Origin: Pseudomonas sp. UBA4617
GTDB taxonomy: Bacteria > Pseudomonadota > Gammaproteobacteria > Pseudomonadales > Pseudomonadaceae
Direction of reading: 5' to 3'
DNA: 64,000 nt
NCBI RefSeq assembly: GCF_002386445.1
Contig: NZ_DGIR01000010.1
Coordinates: 406 to 64,405, forward strand
The notes below the pieces were generated by a model. It saw only the letters and a program-made list of their open reading frames with translations. It did no database searches and was not told the origin of the DNA. Each line of letters starts with the position of its first letter. Within the stretch, counting starts at the first letter, position 1. Shown here one piece after another: positions 51,964-61,477 of the stretch. Both the position numbers and the translations under genes were made by a program.

Positions 51964-53523
51964 TTATTCGATCATTTCGGTCTGGCGTTCGACCGGGTCG
52001 ATCAGCACAGCCTTTTTCTGGCGGACCAGCAGGTCGAGGATTTCGTCCTGGCGCTCACCCAGCACGCCGTTGAGGCTGATGCCGCTGGCCTTGCGCGGGG
52101 CGAGCATGGACACCTTGTACAGCTCGACCGACAGCGGCGAGTCGATCGACAGCGGGCCGGAGCCGTTGGCAGCCAGTTCGCCACCGACCAGGATCAGCGA
52201 CACCTTGGTGTCGAACGGGTCGAGGGCAATGTCACGGTCGGTGTCGGACAGGTCCTTGATGTGGCCGTACACACCCACCAGGCCGTTGGCCATGGCGATG
52301 TTCTCGTACAGGCGGATGTTCACGCTGTTACGCACACGGATGCCGTGGCGGCGGTTGTTGACCAGCTTGTTGCCCCAGATCAGGTTGTCGCCGCTTTCGT
52401 ACAGGGTGATGCCGTCGGTGTGGTTGCGGTAGATCTCGTTGTAGGCAATCAGGTTGTTGACGCTGTTACGGTCGATCACCACGCCGGAGAGCTTGTTGTC
52501 GTAGCTCTTGTTGTTGATGATCCAGCTGTCGTTGACCTCACGCGAAATGATGATGCCGTGCTTCTTCTTGGTGCCGTACACGGTGTTGCCGGCGATGATC
52601 AGGCGGTGCGAGCGGTCGTGCGGGTCGATGCCGTAGACGATGTTGTCGCGGTAGGTGTTGTCCTTGATCACGAAGTCCTGGGTCTCGTAGCAGTAGAAGC
52701 CGTACCACATGTCGCTGAATTCCGAGCCGATGATCCAGCCGGTGGGTTCCGGGCGGCCCATGCGCTTGGCCATGTTCGGCGTGTACTGCGAGATACTCAC
52801 GCCGTACGACTTGGACTTGGCATAGCCGAAGCTGGCCATCTTGCTGTTGACGATGTAGGTCTCGGTGCCACCCCACGACAGCAGGAACGGGCGGAATTCC
52901 GTGGGCGAGCGGAAGGTCGCCGGGCCGTTGTCCTTTTCGCGCCAGCCAGTCACCTGGGTGTCGGTGACGAACAGCTTGCCGTCGTTGACCAGGAACGAAC
53001 CGCCCTCCTGGGACAGGCGCAGTTGCTTGACCTTGCCGTCGATCTCGAGGATGCCCTTCTGCCCGACCACGATCGGCAGGCGCGCCAGGTAAATGCCCGG
53101 CTCGACTTCGCTGAGATACTGCCTGGGTACCTTCTTGCTCAGCTCGACCAGGTCGACATGCCCGTCATCGACGAAGATCGCCTGCGGAATGCCATGCTGG
53201 CGCTGGACCCACTCGGCCGCCTTGTTGTCGCCACCGACGAACTCCTTGAGGGTGTTCTCCTGGAACATGCGGCGCAGGCTGACCTTGCCCTTGTGACGGC
53301 GGTCGATCTTCTTCTGTACCGCCTCGGCGGTGTAGCCGGTCAGGTCGGGCAGCTTTGGCGGGTCCATGTGCAGTGGTTCGACCGGGGCACTGGAAACCGT
53401 GTAGGTCTTGGCCTGCTGCAAGCCTTTGGCCGTCGTCGTCGGCTCGCTGGCGACGGCCAGGCCTGCGGCCAGCAGCAAGGCACTGGCCAGCAGGCTGTGA
53501 CGTAGGTGCGGGTGAAGGTTCAT
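51964..53523 (-). CDS. algG: Poly-mannuronate C5-epimerase AlgG
   Basis: A 519-residue periplasmic epimerase that turns mannuronate into guluronate in the chain. Signal peptide to about 26; right-handed beta-helix from about 170 to 490 made of repeats such as NTYRDNIVYGID. The catalytic DPHDRSH motif is at 300-306. It also helps protect the polymer from AlgL. Confidence 0.97.
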   Translation of the reverse strand: MNLHPHLRHSLLASALLLAAGLAVASEPTTTAKGLQQAKTYTVSSAPVEPLHMDPPKLPDLTGYTAEAVQKKIDRRHKGKVSLRRMFQENTLKEFVGGDNKAAEWVQRQHGIPQAIFVDDGHVDLVELSKKVPRQYLSEVEPGIYLARLPIVVGQKGILEIDGKVKQLRLSQEGGSFLVNDGKLFVTDTQVTGWREKDNGPATFRSPTEFRPFLLSWGGTETYIVNSKMASFGYAKSKSYGVSISQYTPNMAKRMGRPEPTGWIIGSEFSDMWYGFYCYETQDFVIKDNTYRDNIVYGIDPHDRSHRLIIAGNTVYGTKKKHGIIISREVNDSWIINNKSYDNKLSGVVIDRNSVNNLIAYNEIYRNHTDGITLYESGDNLIWGNKLVNNRRHGIRVRNSVNIRLYENIAMANGLVGVYGHIKDLSDTDRDIALDPFDTKVSLILVGGELAANGSGPLSIDSPLSVELYKVSMLAPRKASGISLNGVLGERQDEILDLLVRQKKAVLIDPVERQTEMIE

Positions 53524-53545
53524 AACGGTAAGTCCCCTACCGGCC

Positions 53546-55024
53546 TCAGAAGCGCCAGATCACGTCGACAAAGGCGCGGTGCATGTACGAGTCCGCTTCC
53601 TTGCCGTAGGCGTCGCCCGGCTTGAACACGCCGGCACGCAGGCGCACCAGGGCGGATGGTTCGTCGATGGCCTGGCTCATCGAAGCCGGCAGCAGGCCTT
53701 GCTTGAAGTACTTGGTCACGACCACGTCCATTTCCTGGCCCAGGTCTTTTTCGCCATCGACCAGCGGGCGATTCACGCCGTTGTCGTTGACCACCGCATT
53801 GATGCCGCTGGAGCCGATGTTCTGGCTGTCATCGACACGCCAGAACTTGTGGTAGATGAAGCTGGCGTCGTAGTCATCGCGCAGCTGCCAGGAGGCGAAC
53901 AGGGTGGCCGCCTGCAGGTTGCCCAGCTCGCCACGGAAGGCTTCACCGAAGCGGTGCACGCGCGAACGGGTACCGGTGTAGTTGGAGCGGTTGCTCTCCA
54001 GGCCGGTCTGCTCGTAGTTGCTCGAACCGTCGTCGCCGCCGCCGCCGCTGCCGCGGGCGTAGGCCGCACCGACCTGCCACTGCGGGTCGAGGCGCACGCG
54101 GATGCCGAGGTCGGTGGCCCAGGCGTTGACGTCGCCGCTCTGCTTGCCGGTGGCCACGCTCTGGTCGCCCACCACCTGGCTGCTGAGGGTGTCGCGGTCA
54201 CCGGTCAGCCAGGTGACACTGCCCCAGTAGTTGACGGTGTGGTCGTTGCGCCAGTTGTAGGCATCGCTGTTGGCTTCCAGGCCCAGCCAGGTCAGGTCGC
54301 CGGTGCGGGTCTTGTCCAGCGCATCGACGGTTTCGCCCGGGTTCTTCAGGCTGCCGCCGTCATGGGTGTGGTGGGCACGTACGCCGACCCAGTGGCCAGG
54401 GGTCCATTGCGTGGCGACGTTGCCATAGACGTGCGTGCGGTCCTTGTCTTCCGGAGCCAGCTCGGTGAGGTCGGTACGGTATTCGCTGAAGCGCTGGGCC
54501 ACGCCCAGGTCGGCCTTGAGCAGGGTGGTGTCGAAGGTCCAGTTCAGCGCCTCGATATTGGTGTCACGCCACATGCCGTCGTCGCTGCGCAGGCGCTGGC
54601 GACCGAAGCGCAGCTGCTCGCCGGGGTAGGCGGTGAGGCCGCTGTAGCCGACCCAGAATTCGCGCATGGCCAGGTAGCTCTTGTCCTGCTCGCGGCCGTC
54701 GGCGGCGGTGTCGGTGGTGGTGCCGTCGTCGTTCTGGCGCAGGGTATCGGTTTCGATGGTGTCGGTGGCAGTGACGGCCTGGCCCATGGCATAGGCGCTC
54801 CAGTTGCCGCGCTCGCCGTATACCCAAGGGCGCAGGTCGAGGCCCAGGCCACTGACGTCGCCGTCAGAGCGGGTACCCAGGTCGCGGTCGTCTTCCGACT
54901 GGCCGGTGATTTTCACATCAAGGCCGAAGTTCTTTTCAGCGGTCATTTCCGCCAGGGTCGGGCAGGACCACAGCAGGGCGAAGCTCAGGCCGATGCCAGC
55001 TTTCACGAAGGGATTGAGCGTCAT
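53546..55024 (-). CDS. algE: Outer-membrane alginate porin AlgE
   Basis: A 492-residue outer-membrane beta-barrel (18 strands in P. aeruginosa). Signal peptide to about 25, then amphipathic strands, ending in aromatic VIWRF. Arginine- and lysine-rich interior stretches fit conduction of a negatively charged polymer. It overlaps algK by 4 bases (ATGA), and the two form the outer-membrane secretin-like unit. Confidence 0.96.
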   Translation of the reverse strand: MTLNPFVKAGIGLSFALLWSCPTLAEMTAEKNFGLDVKITGQSEDDRDLGTRSDGDVSGLGLDLRPWVYGERGNWSAYAMGQAVTATDTIETDTLRQNDDGTTTDTAADGREQDKSYLAMREFWVGYSGLTAYPGEQLRFGRQRLRSDDGMWRDTNIEALNWTFDTTLLKADLGVAQRFSEYRTDLTELAPEDKDRTHVYGNVATQWTPGHWVGVRAHHTHDGGSLKNPGETVDALDKTRTGDLTWLGLEANSDAYNWRNDHTVNYWGSVTWLTGDRDTLSSQVVGDQSVATGKQSGDVNAWATDLGIRVRLDPQWQVGAAYARGSGGGGDDGSSNYEQTGLESNRSNYTGTRSRVHRFGEAFRGELGNLQAATLFASWQLRDDYDASFIYHKFWRVDDSQNIGSSGINAVVNDNGVNRPLVDGEKDLGQEMDVVVTKYFKQGLLPASMSQAIDEPSALVRLRAGVFKPGDAYGKEADSYMHRAFVDVIWRF

Positions 55025-56448
55025 AGCGAGTCCTCACCGGTTACTTCTTTTTCGTCGTCTTGCAAGGCTTCGATGGCCAGGGTGCTGTTGGCGCCCAGGT
55101 TCATGCTGCCGCGGGCCTGCTTCTCTTGCGCCAGCAGGGTCTGCGCCTGGCTGCGCTGGTCAGGCGTGAGTTGCTGGTCGAGTTGCTGCAACAGTTCAGC
55201 GGACTGCGGCGTCGGGTTGGCCTGGGCCAACTGGGCGAATACCCAGGCATTGCCCGGTTGCGGGCGAATACCGTGGCCTTCGCTGAACAGTTGGGCCAAG
55301 GCATAGTCGGCGCTGTTCTGGCCGCCACGGGCGGCGGCCAGCAGGTGGTCGACGGCCTTCTGTGGCTCGACGTTGCCGAGGTAGCCACGGCGGTACAGCT
55401 GCCCCAGGTAGTAATGAGCGCTGACTTCGCCAGCGTCGGCGGCGGCCTGCAGGTGTTGCTCGGCTTTTTCCGCATCTGCAGGCAGGGTCTTGCCTTCGTA
55501 GTAGAGGCGGCCAAGCAACAGTTCGGCGCGAGGCTGCTCGGCTTCGCGGCCCTTGTCGATGTAGGCCATCAGCTGGTCGGTATCGCCCAGCTCGGGGAAG
55601 TCGTACACCAGCTGCGCCAGGCTGACCCAGGACCCCGGGTTGGCCGGGGCTACCTGCTCGAGCAGGTCCTTGGCAGTTTTCTCGTCGGTCTGGCCCAGGC
55701 TGCGGTCGGCCAGGACACGGGCGACGCTGTCGACCCGGGTGGCCGGTACCGCGCCGCGGGCGTAGGCAGCCTTGAGCTGGCCGAGCAGGGCAGCCTGCTG
55801 GTCGGCCTGGCCACGCTTCTGGTACACGGTGGCCAGTTCGACGTAGCAGATGTCGGTGGCGGCGAGCGCGGCCTTGCAGATTCTTTCCACGTCGCCCAGG
55901 TGCTGGTCATAGGTGCCCTGGGTGCGGTACAGCAGAATCTGGGCCAGCCCCGCTTCCGGGTTGCCGGCGGCACGCCACTGGTCGATCTGCTGCTGCGCAT
56001 TGACCTTGGGGAAGCTCTGCGGGTAGCTCAGGTAGAGCATCGCCAGCGGGATCAGGGTGTTGCCTTCGCCCTGCGCGGCGGCTTGCTTGAGCAGGGTCTC
56101 GGCTTCCTCGCGCTCGGCCTGGGTGCTGTCGGGCTTGGCCACCAGAAGGCGGCCAAGGCGCGCCTGGGCCCGCGGCGAGGTCGCTGCCGCGGCGCGGTAA
56201 GTGGCCTCGGCTTCCTTGATTTTCGCCGGGTCGCGGGTGGCGACCTTGATGTCAGCCAGGCCCACTTGCGCTTCGCTGTAGCCCAGGTCGGCCAATGCCT
56301 TGTAGTTGCGCTCGGCCAATGCCGTGTCACCGCGCTTCATGGCTTCGTTGGCCAGGCGCTGGTCAGGCAGGCCGGCACAGCCGGCCAGGGTGATGGCTGC
56401 AGCCAGGGCACACAGGCCCAGGCTGGCGCTTTTCTTGTGGGGAATCAT
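55021..56448 (-). CDS. algK: Alginate secretion lipoprotein AlgK
   Basis: A 475-residue outer-membrane lipoprotein with lipobox ITLAGC (cysteine at about 24) and Sel1/TPR repeats throughout (for example YEGKTLPADAEKAEQHLQAAADAGEVSAHYYLGQLY). It scaffolds AlgE, AlgX and the rest of the trans-envelope machine. Starts 12 bases after alg44. Confidence 0.96.
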   Translation of the reverse strand: MIPHKKSASLGLCALAAAITLAGCAGLPDQRLANEAMKRGDTALAERNYKALADLGYSEAQVGLADIKVATRDPAKIKEAEATYRAAAATSPRAQARLGRLLVAKPDSTQAEREEAETLLKQAAAQGEGNTLIPLAMLYLSYPQSFPKVNAQQQIDQWRAAGNPEAGLAQILLYRTQGTYDQHLGDVERICKAALAATDICYVELATVYQKRGQADQQAALLGQLKAAYARGAVPATRVDSVARVLADRSLGQTDEKTAKDLLEQVAPANPGSWVSLAQLVYDFPELGDTDQLMAYIDKGREAEQPRAELLLGRLYYEGKTLPADAEKAEQHLQAAADAGEVSAHYYLGQLYRRGYLGNVEPQKAVDHLLAAARGGQNSADYALAQLFSEGHGIRPQPGNAWVFAQLAQANPTPQSAELLQQLDQQLTPDQRSQAQTLLAQEKQARGSMNLGANSTLAIEALQDDEKEVTGEDSL

Positions 56449-56460
56449 ACGGCGATCCTC

Positions 56461-57627
56461 TTACAGCCCACGGGCCATGGCTTTGTCGATCAGCCAGTTC
56501 AGCGAAGGACCGCGGTCGCTGTTGACCGAGGCCGGACGCCCGGCGAGCTCGGCGGGCAGGGTGCTGTCGGGCTTGATCTGCACACGGATGTCGGAGGCCA
56601 GGTCGTCGCTGTTGAGGCTGGCGCTGCTGACGATCTGGCCGGTGCGCACTTCGTCTTCGCCGGCCACCTGGAAGTTGACCCGGGTACCTGGCTTGACCTC
56701 GTCGAACTGGCGATAGCTGAAACGCGCCTCGACCATTGGGTTGGTGGTGCGCGGGATCAGCTGGAAAATCGGCTGGCCCTTGGCCGCGTACTGGCCGTTG
56801 TCCACCAGCTGGCGGGCGACCACGCAATCACAGGGGCTGGTGAGGGTGCCGGACAGCTGCTTGCCGAACAGTTCCTCGATCTTGGCCGGCTCCAGCTGTG
56901 CGTCTTCCAGGTTGCCCTTGAGCATGTCCAGCATGCTGGTGGTGAAGGTGGCCAGTGGCGCACCTTTGCCGATCATCCCGCCGTTGTCGACCAGACTGCT
57001 CACGGTGCCGTCGCGTGGCATGGTGATGTTGGTGGTAGGCACCGCCACCACGCCGGCTTCGGCGTGGCTGACGAAGTACATGCCATACAGCGACTTGGCG
57101 ATAAAGCCGAAGGCGGCGACGCCGACCACGAACACACCGAGGGTGACGGTGACTGCCTTGAGGCGGCCGAAGGCGCTCAGGCCGCTGCCGCCGTCCTTCT
57201 GTTTGCGGGCCTTGGTGAAGTTGTCGCGTTGCAGGGTGCTGAGCACGTCGCCGACGCTGATCAGCTCACCCGACAGGTGCGTGGTGATGATGTGCCGCAG
57301 CGTGGCGATGTCGCGTGGTTCGAGGTTCTGGAACTGCGCGCCGGTACGGCCGCTGTCCGGGTGGTAGGAGCGCACCTGGAATTCGATATCCATCGACAGA
57401 CCGAGGTTGTCGACCGTGAACTGCAGCCGTCCGCGCAGCACGTCACCGACCGACAGTGGTTGCTTGGTGTGGAAGCTCAGGCCACCAGCGGAGAGGTCGT
57501 CGACCTTCACATCGTGGGCCTGGCGCTGGGCGTCGAGGAAACGCAGCTTGGCGGGGATGCGAACCCGGGCATGCTGACGCTGGGCTTCGGACTCATGCAC
57601 GACGTTGACGTTCACGGCGGTATTCAT
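56461..57627 (-). CDS. alg44: Alginate polymerisation protein Alg44 (PilZ)
   Basis: A 388-residue inner-membrane protein. The N-terminal PilZ domain has a complete cyclic-di-GMP site: R17QHAR21 and D44LSAGG49. One transmembrane helix is at about 160-180, followed by a periplasmic HlyD-like domain. It activates Alg8 in response to cyclic-di-GMP, so alginate output is tied to that second messenger. It lies 36 bases after alg8. Confidence 0.97.
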   Translation of the reverse strand: MNTAVNVNVVHESEAQRQHARVRIPAKLRFLDAQRQAHDVKVDDLSAGGLSFHTKQPLSVGDVLRGRLQFTVDNLGLSMDIEFQVRSYHPDSGRTGAQFQNLEPRDIATLRHIITTHLSGELISVGDVLSTLQRDNFTKARKQKDGGSGLSAFGRLKAVTVTLGVFVVGVAAFGFIAKSLYGMYFVSHAEAGVVAVPTTNITMPRDGTVSSLVDNGGMIGKGAPLATFTTSMLDMLKGNLEDAQLEPAKIEELFGKQLSGTLTSPCDCVVARQLVDNGQYAAKGQPIFQLIPRTTNPMVEARFSYRQFDEVKPGTRVNFQVAGEDEVRTGQIVSSASLNSDDLASDIRVQIKPDSTLPAELAGRPASVNSDRGPSLNWLIDKAMARGL

Positions 57628-57663
57628 GTGGTTTGTTCCTGTTAGTTCCGATCCGGGTTGGGC

Positions 57664-59154
57664 TCACACGACCATGAACAGCACAGCAACGAAGATGCTG
57701 GCAGCCGAGAAGGTCATGGTCCGCGAGGACCAGGTGTTGAACCATTGTTGAAAACTGGCGAGGTCACGCTTGAGGGCAGTGGGCTGACGCGTCCAGGACT
57801 GCTTGTCGAGGCGGAAGAACACGTAGATCTTCATCAGCGCGCCGACGATCTGGTTGTAATAGAGAATCAGCGGGTAGGCCGGGCCGACATTGTGGCCGGA
57901 GCACAGCAGCATGATGGTAAGGATCAGGCGGGTGATGCCGATCCACAGCAGGTACACCAGCAGGTAGCCCATGCCGAACTTGAGGCTGGCGATTACCGCC
58001 ACGGTCAGGCCCAGCAGGCTGGTCCACATCGACACGCGCTGGTCGAACAGCACGATGCTGGTGAACAGCCCCAGGCGCTGCAGGCCCAGGCCCAGCGCCC
58101 GGGAGTTCTGCCGCAGGTTGTTGCCGTACCAGCGGTACATCAGCTTGCGGCTGGCCTTGAGGAAGCTCTTCTCCGGCGGGTGCTCGACCGTGTTGATGGC
58201 GGCATCCGGCACGTAGAAAGTGTCGTAACCCAGGCGCATCAGGCTGAACCAGCTGGACTTGTCGTCACCGGTGAGGAACTTGAAGCGGCCCAGGCGCCAG
58301 TGCATCAGCGAGTCGCTTTCGACATCGGCGATGAATTCCGGGTTGGTCACCACGCTGGCGCGGAACATCGACATGCGTCCGGTCATGGTCAGCACGCGCT
58401 TGGACAGGGCCATCGAGCACATGTTGATATGACGCTGGGCGAAGCGCAGCTTGTGCCACTCGCTCATGATGTAGCCGCCACGCACTTCGCAGAACTCGTT
58501 GGTGGTCAGGCCGCCGACGTTGGGGAACAGCTTGAACCACGGCACGGTCTTGCGGACCACGCCGTCGCCCAGCACGGTGTCACCGTCGATCACCGCTACC
58601 ACTGCGTTTTCATCCGGCAGCATGCGCGAGATGGCACGGAAGCCATAGGCCAGGCCGTCACGCTTGCCGGTGCCGGCGATGCGCACGATGTCCAGTTTGA
58701 CGTGAGCTGGCGGGTTGTATTTGGCCCACAGGCTTTTCACCAGCAGTTCGTCCGACATCTCCACCAGCGAGCAGACCACGGTAGTGGGGAAGCCACAGTT
58801 GATCGCCTCGCGGATCACCGAACTGTACACCTGGGCGGTGGTCAGGGCTTCGATACGGAAGCTGGTCACCATCAGGTACACGTGCGACGGGTCGGCGGCA
58901 CTGCCCATTTTCTGCACCTTGCGACGCAGGTACGGGTACACGCCGTAGAGGAAGATCATGCCGCGAATGAAATGGGTGGCGCCCATGGAATAGCGCCAGA
59001 TGCCGACTGCGCCGACCAGGAAGATGAAGTGCTTCGACTGCGAGTCGAAGATATCGGCTGGCAGGGCCAGGGCGATCAGCATGAGCAGGCTCATGTAGAG
59101 CAGCCACCCGGCGCACTGCAACAGCACTGTCTGGAGCCTTTGCATGTTCAGCAT
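57664..59154 (-). CDS. alg8: Alginate synthase catalytic subunit Alg8
   Basis: A 496-residue family-2 glycosyltransferase in the inner membrane. Two or three N-terminal helices, the cytosolic catalytic domain with D190GD192 in AVIDGDTVLGDG and the downstream VESDSLMHWRLGRFKFLTGDDKSSW region, then C-terminal helices. It polymerises GDP-mannuronate into polymannuronate. ATG 59154 or 59145 may be the start. Confidence 0.96.
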   Translation of the reverse strand: MLNMQRLQTVLLQCAGWLLYMSLLMLIALALPADIFDSQSKHFIFLVGAVGIWRYSMGATHFIRGMIFLYGVYPYLRRKVQKMGSAADPSHVYLMVTSFRIEALTTAQVYSSVIREAINCGFPTTVVCSLVEMSDELLVKSLWAKYNPPAHVKLDIVRIAGTGKRDGLAYGFRAISRMLPDENAVVAVIDGDTVLGDGVVRKTVPWFKLFPNVGGLTTNEFCEVRGGYIMSEWHKLRFAQRHINMCSMALSKRVLTMTGRMSMFRASVVTNPEFIADVESDSLMHWRLGRFKFLTGDDKSSWFSLMRLGYDTFYVPDAAINTVEHPPEKSFLKASRKLMYRWYGNNLRQNSRALGLGLQRLGLFTSIVLFDQRVSMWTSLLGLTVAVIASLKFGMGYLLVYLLWIGITRLILTIMLLCSGHNVGPAYPLILYYNQIVGALMKIYVFFRLDKQSWTRQPTALKRDLASFQQWFNTWSSRTMTFSAASIFVAVLFMVV

Positions 59155-59230
59155 CCGTCGAGAATTCGGGAAAGGGTGGGCGACGCAGCTGCCACCGTGG
59201 TGGCCAACAGCTGCGCCGCCGGTCCAGCTG

Positions 59231-60547
59231 TTACCAGCAGATGCCTTCGGTACGGCTGGTAGCGCAGGTTGGCTTGCTCATGAAGCCGACCAGGTCGATC
59301 ACGTGCTTGCCGGCCGGCGCTTGCTCGGCAAGAGCGCGGAACTGCTCGTCACGGTTGCCCAGGACGATGATGTCGGCGTTGTCGATGACCTTCTCGAAGT
59401 CGGCGTTGAGCAGCGACGACACGTGCGGGATCTTCGACTCGATGTAGTCCTTGTTGGCGCCGTGGACACGGGCGTACTGGACGTTCTCGTCGTAGATATC
59501 CAGTTGGTAGCCCTTGCCGATCAGGCGCTCGGCCAGCTCCACCAGCGGGCTTTCGCGCAGGTCGTCGGTGCCGGCCTTGAAGCTCAGGCCAAGCAGGGCA
59601 ACCTTGCGCTTGTCGTGTGCTTCGATCAGCTCGAAGGCGTTCTGCACCTGCGATTCGTTACTGCGCATCAGCGAGTCGAGCAGCGGTGCGCGGACATCGA
59701 GGCTGGCGGCGCGGTAGGTGAGGGCGCGCACGTCCTTCGGCAGGCACGAGCCGCCAAAGGCGAAGCCAGGGCGCATGTAGTACTGGGACAGGTTGAGCAC
59801 CTTGTCCTGGCACACCACGTCCATCACTTCACGGCCATCCACGCCTACAGCCTTGGCGATGTTGCCGATCTCGTTGGCGAAGGTGACCTTGGTGGCGTGC
59901 CACACGTTGCAGGTGTACTTGATCATCTCGGCCACTTCGATCGGCTTGCGGATGATCGGTGCATCGAGTTCTTCGTACAGCGCTTGCAGGATGTCGCCGC
60001 TGGCGCTGTCCAGTTCACCGATGACGGTCATTGGCGGGTGGTCGTAGTCCTTGATCGCGGTGCTTTCGCGGAGGAACTCCGGGTTCACTGCAACGCCGAA
60101 GTCAACACCGGCCTTCTTGCCCGAGCAGTCTTCGAGGATCGGGATCACCACGTTCTTCACGGTACCCGGCAGCACGGTGCTGCGGACCACGATGGTGTGG
60201 CGGCGGTCGCTGTCACGCAGCACGTAGCCGATTTCGCGGCAGACCGACTCGATGTACTCGAGGCCCAGGTCGCCGTTCTTCTTGCTCGGGGTACCCACGC
60301 AGATCATCGACACGTCACTGGCACGGATGGCTTCGGCGAAGTCGGTTGTGCCGCGCAGGCGGCCATTGGCGATGCCTTGTTGCAGCAGTGCTTCCAGGCC
60401 AGGTTCGACGATGGGCGACTTGCCCTGATTGATCAGGTCGATCTTGGTGCTGGACACGTCCACACCGATCACTTCATGGCCTCGCGCCGTCAGGCAGCCT
60501 GCACAGACTGCACCCACATAACCCAAACCAAAGATGCTGATACGCAT
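59231..60547 (-). CDS. algD: GDP-mannose 6-dehydrogenase
   Basis: A 438-residue NAD-dependent enzyme that oxidises GDP-mannose twice to GDP-mannuronate, the committed step. The N-terminal MRISIFGLGYVGAVCAGCLTARGHEV is the Rossmann part; the catalytic Cys268 is in GFAFGGSCLPKD. ATG 60547 is preferred over 60556 because it matches the known N-terminus. First gene of the alginate operon with a 435-base leader. Confidence 0.98.
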   Translation of the reverse strand: MRISIFGLGYVGAVCAGCLTARGHEVIGVDVSSTKIDLINQGKSPIVEPGLEALLQQGIANGRLRGTTDFAEAIRASDVSMICVGTPSKKNGDLGLEYIESVCREIGYVLRDSDRRHTIVVRSTVLPGTVKNVVIPILEDCSGKKAGVDFGVAVNPEFLRESTAIKDYDHPPMTVIGELDSASGDILQALYEELDAPIIRKPIEVAEMIKYTCNVWHATKVTFANEIGNIAKAVGVDGREVMDVVCQDKVLNLSQYYMRPGFAFGGSCLPKDVRALTYRAASLDVRAPLLDSLMRSNESQVQNAFELIEAHDKRKVALLGLSFKAGTDDLRESPLVELAERLIGKGYQLDIYDENVQYARVHGANKDYIESKIPHVSSLLNADFEKVIDNADIIVLGNRDEQFRALAEQAPAGKHVIDLVGFMSKPTCATSRTEGICW

Positions 60548-60988
60548 CGCTATCACCTCATGTGTTTATCACGTCGACATCTCCGCAGAGAGCCGGACTG
60601 GGTTGATTAACAACAGTTTTCAGGCGCACGGATACATGGCGAATGCACACTTCGCCGAGCGCAGGCAAAATAAATCCGGAGCGCAAAAAGTCATGCACTC
60701 AAATGTGGCAGTAAAAAGCCATTAATTAAAAAACGTGCCCTGGAATGCAGCCGTCTTTATTGCAATGCGCTACATGGCGCGTTGCTGTGCTTGTTTTTTC
60801 AAGTGGATAAATCCTTTGAAATCAACCACTAGGACGAATTGTAAGGGACGCGTCTCTCCTGCATGGACAGGGGGCTCGGGGTGTGCCCGTTGTACCTGTC
60901 GAAGTTATTAGGGCGGGTAGTGGATACCTGCCGTTGTCATCTGTAAGTCATCTCGTACAGCCCGGGGGCGGGAAAATCGTTACGGCAC

Positions 60989-61016
60989 TATGAGCGATTC
61001 GGCGTAGCAGAAGTTC
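60989..61016 (-). promoter_or_regulatory. AlgU (sigma-22) promoter for algD
   Basis: On the minus strand GAACTT (61011-61016) and TCATA (60989-60993) are separated by 17 bases. This is the same spacing as in the P. aeruginosa algD promoter as I recall it (GAACTT, 17 bases, TCCTA). It predicts transcription from about 60982 and a leader of about 435 bases. Confidence 0.75.
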
Positions 61017-61477
61017 CGGGTCGGTTTGGACCGGATGAAAGATTTCTAAATATTTTTTCAGTGGCGGGTAGATTTCAATCTGATAGCACGCAGGTGTTTC
61101 GCCCCGATATATAAAGGGCGAAACTGTTGCGAGATATTTTTTTGCCAGCATCGAAAAAAATTTTCAAAATTAGTCAAAAAAGGTACGAACGGTCTTATGG
61201 CGGTTGGCGATTCCACTGCGGGTGATGGTTTTTTGACGTCGAACAAATGACATGCTGGCAATGTGAAGCTGACTGTGGACCGAGGCGGCGCGTCAACACA
61301 TACCGATACACATTATGGCCACATGAAAGCTAAGGCTTTTGTCGCGTTGGCCGTTACCCCCTCTGGACGCTCTGCGGAGCTGTTCATGAACGAAGGAGCG
61401 TCTTGGGCAGCCTCGGGCCACTGGCCACCGAAGGCGTCTCATCCATTTATCACATGGAAGAGACTAGAGAACGCCAA
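61017..61477. other. AT-rich non-coding region upstream of algD
   Basis: From the AlgU promoter to the start of the secreted-protein gene I see no convincing gene. Several A and T runs (61055-61065, 61135-61180) suggest bending or AmrZ/IHF-type sites but none can be named with confidence. A short open frame (GTG 61263 to 61481) reads MKLTVDRGG at its start and lacks features of a protein; it may be the leader of the 61478 gene. Confidence 0.5.
61184..61193 (-). promoter_or_regulatory. Possible AlgR-binding site upstream of algD
   Basis: ACCGTTCGTA on the minus strand matches the AlgR core CCGTTCGTC at eight of nine positions. It lies about 200 bases upstream of the proposed start site. P. 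aeruginosa algD has several such sites far upstream. Confidence 0.5.

Noticed and set aside
55060..57645. 861-codon open frame on the plus strand through algK and alg44
   Set aside because: Shadow frame of high-G+C genes; algK and alg44 on the other strand have full domain structure.
60948..61261. Two short overlapping minus-strand frames upstream of algD
   Set aside because: No ribosome sites or protein-like features; they cover the AlgU promoter region, which is better explained as regulatory DNA.
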